A stretch of 64,000 bases of DNA from Sphaerotilus natans (GCF_900156335.1 NZ_FTMZ01000010.1:1-64000); one strand, 5' to 3'. Shown: positions 1 through 8,228, counted from the first letter of the stretch. Notes: a model not told the origin generated them from the sequence alone. Numbers and translations are program-made.

Positions 1-976
1 CCCGCAGCGCCTCCGGCGTCCCGCCCAGCCTCTCCACCAGCTCCCGGCGAATCCCGAGGCTTTCCCGGTACGCCCCTTCCGCGCCCGTCCAGTCGCCCTG
101 CGCCTGCGCCACCGCGCCCACCTTGTTGAGCGACACCGACACGTCTCGTAGATGCAGAGGCTGGTCCGACTCAGCCTGAGCACGCCATCTCGACACGCTC
201 AACAACTCTTGCGCCACCATGCTGGCCTGATCCAGGCGGCCGTATTGCAGACAGACGTCCAGTGCCCGCCCGCCATCCCACAGCGCGATGTCCCAGAGCC
301 GGGGATGATCGGGCCGTAGCTCGTAAGCGGACAAGCCATCGAAATTGAGGCGCCACTGATCAACCCAGTACCCCAGCGCGGCTTCAACCTCTGCCGCGGC
401 TTCCGGCGTCAGCGGCTGATCGACCGCTTCGACAGCCTGGTCGATGCCGTCGGGTCGAATCACTGGCAGCGCTGCCGCCAGCTCGGTGGATTGCAGCCGG
501 ATGTGCCACAGGTCGGGCGCCAGACGGGCCATGTCGGCCACGCCCCCCGCCGGCAGCAGCAGGATCAGCGGCGCATGGTGCTCGGCCTCCAGGATGCTGC
601 GCCGTTCGTTGAGTCGCAGCAGCAGTTCGCGCCGCTCGGCGTCCCAGAGGGCGCGACCGGCGCCGCGATGCGCTTCCAGCCAGTACGCTCCGGTGTCAAC
701 CGACTCGGGAACGCCGAGCAGCGTCTTGAGCGACAGCTCGGCAAACTGCTCCGGATGAGGCGACGAGATGACGACCAGTCGACGCTGCTGACCACGCAGG
801 TGTTCGGCCAGACGTGCCTTCAGCGCATCGGCCAGCGCCGGCGTGCGCACGCTGTAGACCAGCAACCCGAAGCCGTGCAGCAGCCGCAGACGGCGTTCCA
901 GCAGCTGCCAGGCCTGCTGCGCCGCAGCCTCAAGCGGCGGCAGTGCCCGTGTCGGAGGCAGCGGCGCGGACGTCAT
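1..976 (-). CDS. TPR protein with a degenerate NTPase-like N-terminal domain (partial, 3' end outside window)
   Basis: The frame is open from an ATG at 976 to the left edge (325 codons seen) and overlaps the end of the upstream ATPase gene by 47 bases. Residues about 15-160 alternate strands and helices as in a P-loop NTPase: a strand GFGLLVYSV, then RLVVISS, a segment LLLRLNERR, a strand APLILLLPAGG and a motif APDLWHIR. There is no GxxxxGK[ST] and no acidic Walker B residue, so it probably does not hydrolyse NTP. From about residue 245 the sequence becomes TPR-like (RDVSVSLNKVGAVAQAQGDW, then AYRESLGIRRELVE). Pairing with an active ATPase suggests a two-component sensor or scaffold module. 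The function is not known; the pseudo-NTPase reading is inference. Confidence 0.75.
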   Translation of the reverse strand, partial: MTSAPLPPTRALPPLEAAAQQAWQLLERRLRLLHGFGLLVYSVRTPALADALKARLAEHLRGQQRRLVVISSPHPEQFAELSLKTLLGVPESVDTGAYWLEAHRGAGRALWDAERRELLLRLNERRSILEAEHHAPLILLLPAGGVADMARLAPDLWHIRLQSTELAAALPVIRPDGIDQAVEAVDQPLTPEAAAEVEAALGYWVDQWRLNFDGLSAYELRPDHPRLWDIALWDGGRALDVCLQYGRLDQASMVAQELLSVSRWRAQAESDQPLHLRDVSVSLNKVGAVAQAQGDWTGAEGAYRESLGIRRELVERLGGTPEALR

Positions 977-2294
977 GACCCGAGGCCCCGACCTTGTCGA
1001 TCAGCGGCCACAGCAGCGGATTGAGGTCGAGCCACTCGACACCGTTGCGGTAGTTCAGCACCGCACGGATGTCGAAGAAGCGCGCCACGGTCGGCCAGTC
1101 GCTGCGCTTGGGCAGGTCAAGCGCGTTCTCGGCCCCGATCCCGTGCAGCAGCGCGTACTCGTCGCGGGTCACCATGCTCTCGAACTCGACGCGGTGCTTG
1201 TCGATCACCATCGCGATGATCGGGTCGTCGGCCTGGAGCGGCAGCCGGTCCAGCGCGAAGTAGCCCTGATCGAGCGCGTCGAGCAGGAAGCGCCGCAGCA
1301 GCTGCCGCAGATCGCCGCCCGAACGCAGCGCCAGCAAGTCGAGCGCCTCCGGGCTGATCAGCTCGGCCCAGCGTCCAAAGCGCTTCTCCAGAACGCGGCG
1401 CATGGTCTGCAGCCCCTGCTCGCGCGGTTGCCGCCGCGCCTTGGCCGGCGGCTCGCAGACCCGCACCGACGCCAGCATCGACAGGCTGACGTACTGGCCA
1501 ACATTCGTCAGGTAGGGCAGATACGGCGGCACCGCATAGACCACCTGCAGCTCGGGCAGGCGCAGATGATCCCGATCGGCGTCGAACAGCTTGACGACGC
1601 GGTTGAACATGTCCGCCGCCGCATCGTCACCGACACCGCGCAGGCGCTCCAGCGAGTCGACAAGCAGCACCACCTTGTCCACCTGGAAGCGCTGCCGCAC
1701 CGCCACGGCCATCTCCCGGATGTACTCGCGGCACTGCGCCATCGTGCGCTCCTCGCGGGCCAGGTCGAAGTCGCGGATGTGCTGCAGGATGCTCTGCTGC
1801 AGTCGCTTGAACTCGGCCTTGGCGCCGCCCAGCGTCAGGCTGGTGATCTGGACATCCGACTGCAGCCACTGTCCGAAGCGGCTGGCCACCGATTCGCTGC
1901 GGAAGTCGGCCCCGAAGGCATCCCCGGCACTCAGTCGATCGGCAAAGGCCAGTGCCGTCACCAGCAGCAGGTCGATCGTGCGGATCGGGTGACTCTCGCC
2001 GATGTACTCCAGCACATCGACGACGAAGGCCTTCGTGCGCGGCAGGCCGTTGAGCTCGACCGCCAGCCGACGCAGCTCCGTGCTCTTGCCGGTGCCGCGC
2101 TGACCGCTGAAGTAGTAGAGCTGCGAGCCGGTCGTGCGACGGATCGATCGCGCCAGGGTGAGGACGACATCCTCGGCCCCCGTTCCGTGAAGCCCCGGCA
2201 CATAGCGCGAATCGGTGGCGTCGAGCGCACCGGGGTCGTTCTGCAGGATGGTGGCCAGCTCGTCCAGCAGCACTTCACGGGGATCGATCGTCAT
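930..2294 (-). CDS. AAA/STAND-like ATPase of a two-gene accessory module
   Basis: A 454-residue protein with Walker A GQRGTGKST near residue 65 and a Walker B-like strand VVLLVDSLERL near residue 210. A helical C-terminal part follows, including RSGGDLRQLLRRFLLDAL, which resembles the lid/winged-helix region of AAA_16/KAP-like ATPases. The start ATG at 2294 has a good ribosome site (GGGAGG, 5 bases upstream). It lies 13 bases after hom on the same strand and overlaps the TPR gene that follows, so the two accessory genes are probably co-translated. ATP binding is well supported; the biological role is not. ATPase-TPR pairs of this kind are often suspected conflict or signalling modules. Confidence 0.8.
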   Translation of the reverse strand: MTIDPREVLLDELATILQNDPGALDATDSRYVPGLHGTGAEDVVLTLARSIRRTTGSQLYYFSGQRGTGKSTELRRLAVELNGLPRTKAFVVDVLEYIGESHPIRTIDLLLVTALAFADRLSAGDAFGADFRSESVASRFGQWLQSDVQITSLTLGGAKAEFKRLQQSILQHIRDFDLAREERTMAQCREYIREMAVAVRQRFQVDKVVLLVDSLERLRGVGDDAAADMFNRVVKLFDADRDHLRLPELQVVYAVPPYLPYLTNVGQYVSLSMLASVRVCEPPAKARRQPREQGLQTMRRVLEKRFGRWAELISPEALDLLALRSGGDLRQLLRRFLLDALDQGYFALDRLPLQADDPIIAMVIDKHRVEFESMVTRDEYALLHGIGAENALDLPKRSDWPTVARFFDIRAVLNYRNGVEWLDLNPLLWPLIDKVGASGHDVRAAASDTGTAAA

Positions 2295-2307
2295 GGCCGC
2301 CTCCCGC

Positions 2308-3624
2308 TCAGGCCAGCTCTTCCTTGCGCAGCGACACGATCGGCGCCAGCACCGTCGGCAGCGCCTGCATCTGCGCCAGCGCGGCGCGCATCGCGCCCTC
2401 GGCGGTCTCGTGCGTCAGGATGATGACGTCGGTCTGGTTCTCGCCGTCATTCGACTCGCGCTGCAGCACCGCATCGATCGAGATGTCGGAGGCCGCCAGG
2501 ATCGAGGTGATCGCCGACAGCACGCCCTTCTGGTCGGCCACGCGCAGGCGCAGGTAGAAGGCGGTGCGCACCTGGTCGATCGGCAGCACCGGCGTGTCGC
2601 GCAGCTCGCCCGCCTGGAAGGCCAGGTGCGGCACGCGGTGGTCCGGGTCGGCGGTGTGCAGGCGGGTGATGTCGACCAGATCGGCGATCACGGCCGAGGC
2701 GGTCGGCTCGGAGCCGGCGCCCTTGCCGTAGTACAGCGTCGTGCCCACGGCGTCGCCCTGCACCATCACCGCGTTCATCGCGCCCTCGACGTTGGCGATC
2801 AGGCGCTTGGCCGGCACCAGCGTCGGGTGCACGCGCAGCTCGATGCCGCCGACGTCGTCGCGGCGCTTGGCGATGCCCAGCAGCTTGATGCGGTAGCCGA
2901 GCTGCTCGGCGTAGCGGATGTCCACGGCCGACAGCTTGGTGATGCCCTCGACGTGCGCCTTGTCGAACTGCACCGGGATGCCGAAGGCCAGCGCGCTCAT
3001 CAGCGTGGCCTTGTGCGCGGCGTCCACGCCCTCGATGTCGAAGGTCGGGTCAGCCTCGGCGTAGCCCAGGCGCTGCGCCTCCTTCAGCACGACGTCGAAG
3101 TCCAGGCCCTTGTCGCGCATCTCCGACAGGATGAAGTTGGTCGTGCCGTTGATGATGCCGGCCACCCACTGCACCTGGTTGGCGGTCAGACCTTCACGCA
3201 GCGCCTTGATGATCGGGATGCCGCCGGCCACCGCCGCCTCGAAGGCCACCATCACGCCACGGGCGCTGGCGGCGGCGAAGATCTCGGTGCCGTGCACCGC
3301 CAGCAGCGCCTTGTTGGCGGTGACCACATGCTTGCCGGCGTTGATGGCCTCTAGCACCAGCGCGCGGGCGATGCCGTAGCCGCCGATCAGCTCGATGACG
3401 ATGTCGATCTCGGGATTGGCGATGATCTCGCGCGCATCGGCCACGACACGGGCCTGGTCGCCGACGATCTCGCGGGCGCGCTCGACGTTCAGGTCCGCCA
3501 CCATCGTGATCTCGATGCCGCGGCCCGCACGGCGGCGAATCTCTTCCTGGTTGCGAGTGAGCACGTTGAAGGTGCCGCTACCGACAGTACCGATGCCCAG
3601 CAGGCCGACTTGGATGGGTTTCAT
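2308..3624 (-). CDS. hom: Homoserine dehydrogenase
   Basis: 438 residues, the usual length of the ACT-containing form. It catalyses NAD(P)-dependent reduction of aspartate semialdehyde to homoserine, the branch step to threonine and methionine. The N-terminus begins MKPIQVGLLGIGTVGSG, a Rossmann GxGxxG motif. The catalytic domain includes NKALLAVHG and GIINGTTNFIL, and the C-terminal ACT domain starts around AFYLRLRVADQKG and would bind threonine. The start at 3624 is chosen because the family begins there and the frame upstream is only antisense to alaA. It lies about 110 bases after alaA. The expected next gene, thrC, is not present in this window; an ATPase gene follows instead. Confidence 0.95.
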   Translation of the reverse strand: MKPIQVGLLGIGTVGSGTFNVLTRNQEEIRRRAGRGIEITMVADLNVERAREIVGDQARVVADAREIIANPEIDIVIELIGGYGIARALVLEAINAGKHVVTANKALLAVHGTEIFAAASARGVMVAFEAAVAGGIPIIKALREGLTANQVQWVAGIINGTTNFILSEMRDKGLDFDVVLKEAQRLGYAEADPTFDIEGVDAAHKATLMSALAFGIPVQFDKAHVEGITKLSAVDIRYAEQLGYRIKLLGIAKRRDDVGGIELRVHPTLVPAKRLIANVEGAMNAVMVQGDAVGTTLYYGKGAGSEPTASAVIADLVDITRLHTADPDHRVPHLAFQAGELRDTPVLPIDQVRTAFYLRLRVADQKGVLSAITSILAASDISIDAVLQRESNDGENQTDVIILTHETAEGAMRAALAQMQALPTVLAPIVSLRKEELA

Positions 3625-3737
3625 GCGAACGGGTGGCGCTTGTGACTGCGCCGTCTCTTGGGTGAGAAACTGCACCGGAGTTCCGACGGTGCAGGCGAGA
3701 GAGAAACGGAAAACGGGAAGTGGAAACCGCAGCCGGC

Positions 3738-4967
3738 TCAGCCGGCGTGCCGCCGACGGTAGCCGTCGAGGAAGCGGGCGATGCGCCCGATCGCGTCGGT
3801 CAGGTCGTCGGAATTCGGCAGGAAGACGAGACGGAAATGGTCCGGCGTCGGCCAGTTGAAGCCGGTGCCCTGCACGATCAGCACCTTCTCCTCGGCCAGC
3901 AGCTCGTAGGCGAACTGCTGGTCGTCCTGGATCGGGTACATCTTCGGGTCCAGGCGCGGGAACATGTAGAGCGCCGCCTTGGGCTTGACGCAGGTGACGC
4001 CCGGGATCTCGGTGAGCAGCCGGTGCGCCAGATCGCGCTGGCGGCACAGCCGTCCGCCCGGCGCCACCAGGTCCTTGATGCTCTGGTAGCCGCCCAAGGC
4101 GGTCTGGATCGCCAGCTGGCCCGGCGTGTTGGCGCACAGGCGCATCGAGGCCAGCATGTTCAGGCCCTCGATGTAGTCGCGCGCATGGCGCTTGTCGCCC
4201 GAGACCACCATCCAGCCGGCGCGGTAGCCGCAGGATCGGTAGTTCTTGGACAGGCCGTTGAAGGTCAGGATCAGCACGTCGTCGGCCAGCGAGGCGATGC
4301 TGGTGTGCACATTGCCGTCGAACAGCGTCTTGTCGTAGATCTCGTCGGCGAAGACGATCAGCTGATGCTGGCGGGCGATCTCGATCAGGGCCTGCAGCAC
4401 CGGCTCCGGATAGAGCGCGCCGGTCGGGTTGTTCGGGTTGATGATCACCAGCGCCTTGGTGCGCGGCGTGATCTTGGCGCGGATGTCGTCCAGATCAGGC
4501 ATCCACTCCGACGACTCGTCGCAGAGGTAGTGCACCGGGCGGCCACCCGAGAGCGCCACCACCGCGGTGTAGAGCGGATAGTCCGGCGAGGGGATCAGCA
4601 CCTCGTCGCCGTCGTCGAGCAGCGCGTTCATCGCCATCGAGATCAGCTCGGAGGCGCCGTTGCCCAGGTAGACATCGTCGACGGTCACGCCGCGGATGCC
4701 CTTCTCCTGCGTGTAGTGCACGACCGACTTGCGCGGCGCGAACAGGCCCTTGGAGTCGGTGTAGCCGGCCGCGTGCGGCAGGTTGCGGATCATGTCCTGC
4801 ACGATCTCGTCGGGCGGCTCCAGCCCGAACACCGCCAGGTTGCCGATGTTGAGCTTGATGATCTTGTGGCCCTCTTCCTCCATCTGGCGGGCCTTTTCCA
4901 GCACCGGGCCACGGATGTCGTAGCACACGTTGGCGAGCTTGCCGGACTTGGCGACGGTCTTGAGCAC
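3738..4967 (-). CDS. alaA: Alanine transaminase (AlaA type)
   Basis: A fold-type I PLP aminotransferase, 409 residues from a GTG start at 4967, which has AGGA six bases upstream. The frame is open further upstream, but that part does not resemble the family. It aligns by eye with E. coli AlaA along its length: NVCYDIRGPVLEKA near the N-terminus, INPNNPTGA, FADEIYDK, the PLP-lysine region FNGLSKNYRSCGYRAGW, and ALGGYQSIK. It converts pyruvate and glutamate to alanine and 2-oxoglutarate. AlaA followed by hom is a common order in Burkholderiales, where the two genes are often transcribed together. Confidence 0.93.
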   Translation of the reverse strand: MLKTVAKSGKLANVCYDIRGPVLEKARQMEEEGHKIIKLNIGNLAVFGLEPPDEIVQDMIRNLPHAAGYTDSKGLFAPRKSVVHYTQEKGIRGVTVDDVYLGNGASELISMAMNALLDDGDEVLIPSPDYPLYTAVVALSGGRPVHYLCDESSEWMPDLDDIRAKITPRTKALVIINPNNPTGALYPEPVLQALIEIARQHQLIVFADEIYDKTLFDGNVHTSIASLADDVLILTFNGLSKNYRSCGYRAGWMVVSGDKRHARDYIEGLNMLASMRLCANTPGQLAIQTALGGYQSIKDLVAPGGRLCRQRDLAHRLLTEIPGVTCVKPKAALYMFPRLDPKMYPIQDDQQFAYELLAEEKVLIVQGTGFNWPTPDHFRLVFLPNSDDLTDAIGRIARFLDGYRRRHAG

Positions 4968-5061
4968 GAGGGATCCTGTTCGCGATTGAGATAAGGAGAG
5001 CGCCGGAGAAACGGTACGGGACGCAGGGGGACAGCCGGGGCGGCCATTGTCGGCCAAAGGC

Positions 5062-5067
5062 TAGAAT
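5062..5067 (+). promoter_or_regulatory. Possible -10 element for the Mth938-like gene
   Basis: TAGAAT lies about 30 bases before the GTG start, in the 129-base divergent gap between alaA and the Mth938-like gene. No good -35 hexamer is visible at normal spacing, so support is weak. Confidence 0.25.
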
Positions 5068-5096
5068 TTAGCGCATCCCGCCCCTGCCGCCCTGCC

Positions 5097-5480
5097 GTGA
5101 AACTCCAGCCCGACCGACTCGATGGCGTCAACGCCATCTTCAGCACCGCCACCGACACCGTCTCGATCAACAACCAGAGCGAGCTGGTGCAGTGGCGCAG
5201 CAGCGTCATCGTGCCCTGGCGCGGCGAGGTGCTCGCCTGGCCGCGCACCCGCGTCGAGGAGCTGCAGCGCGAGGACTTCGACGCGCTGCTGGCGCTCAAG
5301 CCCGAGCTGGTGATCTTCGGCAGCGGCCGCACGCTGCGCTTCGTGCATCCGTCGATCACCCGCGGCCTGATCGAGGCGCGCATCGGCATCGAGTGCATGG
5401 ACACCGCTGCCGCCTGCCGCACCTACAACGTGCTGGTCAGCGAGGGCCGGCGGGCCGTGGCGGCGCTGATCATCGGCTGA
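5097..5480 (+). CDS. Mth938-like (DUF498/NDUFAF3-type) protein
   Basis: 127 residues, the usual size for this single-domain family. Family-like features are the central PWRGEVLAWPRTRVEEL segment, the strand ELVIFGSGRTLRF and the end AACRTYNVLVSEGRRAVAAL. The related mitochondrial NDUFAF3 assists assembly of respiratory complex I, but the bacterial role is undefined. The start codon is GTG and no clear Shine-Dalgarno sequence is seen, so the message may be nearly leaderless. It is divergent from alaA and 104 bases upstream of bcp, with its own promoter between. Confidence 0.85.
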   Translation: MKLQPDRLDGVNAIFSTATDTVSINNQSELVQWRSSVIVPWRGEVLAWPRTRVEELQREDFDALLALKPELVIFGSGRTLRFVHPSITRGLIEARIGIECMDTAAACRTYNVLVSEGRRAVAALIIG

Positions 5481-5533
5481 AATCCCCCGCCCGGACGAAG
5501 CCGGGCGCGTCAGGAAGCGCCTTGAACTGGCAG

Positions 5534-5558
5534 TATAATGATGGGCTTATCCCCATCA
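5534..5558 (+). promoter_or_regulatory. bcp promoter -10 with adjoining perfect dyad
   Basis: A consensus TATAAT (5534-5539) lies 46 bases upstream of the bcp start. Overlapping its last base is a perfect 7-base inverted repeat, TGATGGG (5539-5545) and CCCATCA (5552-5558), at the expected transcription start. This could be an operator or a 5' hairpin in the message. No convincing -35 is seen at 17 bases. Confidence 0.5.
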
Positions 5559-5584
5559 GGGATCCACAAGACTACAGAACTTGC

Positions 5585-6061
5585 ATGACGCCCGCTCTCA
5601 ACAAACCTCTGCCGGAATTTGAAGCGAATGCAACCGGTGGCGTGAAGTTCACCCCCCAGGCTTTCCTCGGCAAGACGGTGGTGCTGTATTTCTACCCGAA
5701 GGACAGCACACCCGGCTGCACCACCGAAGCGATGCAGTTCCGCGACCACCACAAGGACTTCGCCAACGCGGGCGCGGTGGTCTTTGGCGTGTCGCGCGAC
5801 AACATGGCCTCGCACGACAAGTTCAAGCAGAACCTCGAGCTGCCCTTCGAGCTGATCGCCGACACCGAAGAGAAGCTCTGCCACATGTTCGGCGTCGTGA
5901 AGAACAAGATCATGTACGGCAAGAAGGTCAAGGGCATCGAGCGCTCGACCTTCCTGATCGACGCCGAAGGCCTGCTGCGCACCGAATGGCGCGGCATCAA
6001 GGTCGCCGGTCATGTCGAGGAGGTCCTGAAGGCTGTCCAGGAGCTGAAGAAGCCGGCCTGA
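5585..6061 (+). CDS. bcp: Thioredoxin-dependent peroxiredoxin (BCP family)
   Basis: 158 residues from the ATG at 5585. It reduces hydrogen peroxide and organic hydroperoxides in the cytoplasm, recycled by thioredoxin. The peroxidatic cysteine sits in YFYPKDSTPGCTTEAMQFRD. E. coli BCP has a resolving cysteine five residues later; here that position is methionine. A second cysteine occurs downstream in EEKLCHMFGV, at the place of the third E. coli cysteine. The enzyme is therefore either a 1-Cys type or uses the distant cysteine. It has its own promoter, and phoH follows about 170 bases downstream. Confidence 0.92.
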   Translation: MTPALNKPLPEFEANATGGVKFTPQAFLGKTVVLYFYPKDSTPGCTTEAMQFRDHHKDFANAGAVVFGVSRDNMASHDKFKQNLELPFELIADTEEKLCHMFGVVKNKIMYGKKVKGIERSTFLIDAEGLLRTEWRGIKVAGHVEEVLKAVQELKKPA

Positions 6062-6091
6062 TCCGGATTGAACCGGATTGAGCCGGATTCG
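6062..6091 (+). repeat. Three tandem 10-base units after bcp
   Basis: Three adjacent copies of NCCGGATTGA (the third ends CG) begin at the first base after the bcp stop codon. They lie between bcp and the phoH promoter. The role is unknown. Confidence 0.7.
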
Positions 6092-6108
6092 TACCATGAC
6101 AGCGGGCC

Positions 6109-6136
6109 TTGGCGCCTGCAGCGTCCTGTGCATAAT
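6109..6136 (+). promoter_or_regulatory. Promoter upstream of phoH
   Basis: TTGGCG (6109-6114), 16 bases, then CATAAT (6131-6136), with TG just before the -10. The predicted start is near 6143. The resulting RNA meets a terminator-like hairpin at 6179 before reaching phoH. Confidence 0.55.
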
Positions 6137-6142
6137 GGGTTC

Positions 6143-6211
6143 ATGCGCGTAAGCCCTGAACCGCATTCCCCGATCGAGAAGCCGCCCAGCTTGCTGTGCG
6201 GCTTTTTCTTT
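6143..6211 (+). ncRNA. Candidate short RNA or phoH leader attenuator
   Basis: A promoter-like element at 6109-6136 is followed within 70 bases by an intrinsic terminator, and no open frame lies between. This would yield an RNA of about 68 nucleotides, or a 5' leader that controls read-through into phoH. It is a structure-based prediction only; I recognise no known RNA family. Confidence 0.35.
6179..6211 (+). terminator. Rho-independent terminator between bcp and phoH
   Basis: Stem AAGCCGC (6179-6185) with GCGGCTT (6198-6204), a 12-base loop, and a T-rich tail TTTTTCTTTT. It lies between the predicted phoH promoter and the phoH start codon, so it can end bcp transcripts but may also attenuate phoH. 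Confidence 0.75.
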
Positions 6212-6231
6212 TCACGTTGACGCTTTCGCCC

Positions 6232-7965
6232 ATGCCTCTGCCCAAACCCCCTGCCAAGCGCGGCTCCGTCCTCGACCCTTCCGCCTTCGACGCCCAGTCG
6301 GCGCCGAAACCGTCACGACGCTCGCTGCCCAAGCCAGCCGCCGCCGAGGACAGCAGCGCACTCGAACTCCAGCCGCCGCAGCAGCCGGTGGCTGCGCCGC
6401 CGATCACCCCGGCAGTCGCCCTTGCGGCGCCGGTCGAGGCCAAGGCGCCTGCCTCAGCGGCCGCGCCGGTCAAGCCGGCACGCTCTCCCCGCTCCAAGGC
6501 CGCGGCCGCAGCCGCTGCGCCGACCCCGGCGGCCCGGCCACGTCGCAACCGCGCCAGCACCGGCGGCCCGGCCAAGCTCTTCGTGCTCGACACCAACGTG
6601 CTGATGCACGATCCGATGTCGCTGTTCCGCTTCGAGGAGCATGACGTCTACCTGCCGATGATCACGCTCGAGGAGCTCGACGGCCACAAGAAGGGCATGA
6701 GCGAGGTCTCGCGCAACGTGCGCCAGGTCAGCCGCGAGCTCGACGCGCTGGCCGCCAGCCAGGGCGAGGCCAAGGACTTCGATCCGGGCGCCGGCATCGC
6801 GCTGGCGCGCACCGGCCACCGCGAGGCCGGCGGCAAGCTGTTCTTCCAGACCACCTTCGTCGACTTCAAGCTGCCCGACGGCCTGCCCCAGGGCAAGGCC
6901 GACAACCAGATCCTCGGCGTGGTGCAGGCGCTGCGCACGCAGCAGCCCGAACGCGAGGTCGTGCTGGTGTCCAAGGACATCAACATGCGCATCAAGGCCC
7001 GCGCGCTGGGCCTGGCCGCCGAGGACTACCTCAACGACAAGACGCTGGAAGACGCCGACCTGCTCTACACCGGCGTGCTGCAGCTGCCCGGCGACTTCTG
7101 GGAGCGCCACGGCAAGACGATGGAGAGCTGGAGCCAGAGCGGCGCCACCTTCTACCGCTTCAGCGGCCCGCTGGTGCCCTCGCTGATGATCAACCAGTTC
7201 GTCTACCTGGAGAGCCCGGGCAACGCACCGCTCTACGCGCGCGTCACCGAGATCACCGGCAAGACCGCCGTCATCCGCACGCTCAAGGACTTCACCCACG
7301 CGAAGAACGCCGTCTGGGGCGTGACCGCGCGCAACCGCGAGCAGAACTTCGCGCTGAACCTGCTGACCGACCCCGACTGCGACTTCATCACGCTGACCGG
7401 CACCGCCGGCACCGGCAAGACGCTGATGACGCTGGCCGCCGCGCTCAGCCAGGTCCTGGACGAGCGCCGCTACACCGAGATCATCGTCACCCGCGTGACG
7501 GTGCCGGTGGGCGAGGACATCGGCTTCCTGCCCGGCAACGAGGAGGAGAAGATGAGCCCGTGGATGGGCGCGCTCGACGACAACCTCGAAGTCCTGGCGC
7601 GCGGCGACACCAGCGCCGGCGAATGGGGCCGGGCCGCGACCAACGACCTCGTGCGCAGCAAGATCAAGATCAAGAGCCTGAACTTCATGCGCGGGCGCAC
7701 CTTCCTGAACAAGATCGTCATCATCGACGAGGCGCAGAACCTGACGCCGAAGCAGATGAAGACGCTGATCACCCGCGCCGGCCCCGGCACCAAGATCATC
7801 TGCCTGGGCAACCTGGCGCAGATCGACACGCCCTACCTGACCGAGGGCTCCTCGGGCCTGACCTTCGCGGTGGATCGCTTCAAGGGCTGGCCGCACGCGG
7901 GCCACATCACGCTGGCGCGCGGCGAGCGCTCGCGGCTGGCGGACTTCGCCTCCGAGGTGCTCTGA
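6232..7965 (+). CDS. PIN domain and PhoH-like ATPase protein
   Basis: 577 residues from the ATG at 6232; an earlier in-frame GTG at 6196 lies inside the terminator stem and is unlikely. Residues 1-110 are low-complexity Ala/Pro. A PIN nuclease-like domain follows (KLFVLDTNVLMHDP, ITLEELDGHKKG, VSKDINMRIKA), and then the PhoH ATPase with Walker A GTAGTGKTLMT and Walker B KIVIIDEAQNL. PIN-PhoH proteins are thought to couple ATP-driven RNA unwinding to RNA cleavage. The gene is single and followed directly by a strong terminator. Confidence 0.9.
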   Translation: MPLPKPPAKRGSVLDPSAFDAQSAPKPSRRSLPKPAAAEDSSALELQPPQQPVAAPPITPAVALAAPVEAKAPASAAAPVKPARSPRSKAAAAAAAPTPAARPRRNRASTGGPAKLFVLDTNVLMHDPMSLFRFEEHDVYLPMITLEELDGHKKGMSEVSRNVRQVSRELDALAASQGEAKDFDPGAGIALARTGHREAGGKLFFQTTFVDFKLPDGLPQGKADNQILGVVQALRTQQPEREVVLVSKDINMRIKARALGLAAEDYLNDKTLEDADLLYTGVLQLPGDFWERHGKTMESWSQSGATFYRFSGPLVPSLMINQFVYLESPGNAPLYARVTEITGKTAVIRTLKDFTHAKNAVWGVTARNREQNFALNLLTDPDCDFITLTGTAGTGKTLMTLAAALSQVLDERRYTEIIVTRVTVPVGEDIGFLPGNEEEKMSPWMGALDDNLEVLARGDTSAGEWGRAATNDLVRSKIKIKSLNFMRGRTFLNKIVIIDEAQNLTPKQMKTLITRAGPGTKIICLGNLAQIDTPYLTEGSSGLTFAVDRFKGWPHAGHITLARGERSRLADFASEVL

Positions 7966-8007
7966 CCGGTTCACGGGCTCGGCCGACGAGCCCGCCATCA
8001 CCCTGCA

Positions 8008-8036
8008 GGGAGGTGCGATGCACCTCCCTTTTTCTT
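8008..8036 (+). terminator. Rho-independent terminator of phoH
   Basis: Perfect 9-base stem GGGAGGTGC (8008-8016) and GCACCTCCC (8020-8028) with a 3-base loop and tail TTTTTCTT. Confidence 0.9.
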
Positions 8037-8228
8037 GGTCGCTTCATGACGTGTTGCACGACACACCGGCGTGCAGCACCGGTCTGCGGGCGTGAGATCG
8101 ATCACTGCCGGAGGCCGCCAGCCCGTGTCAGGATGAAAGAAAGAGGTCGCGGCTGGCGTGATCAGGTACGAAAATGTTTACCATTCCGAGTGATCAAGCA
8201 TCGCCACAGTCCATAACAGCAACAAGGC

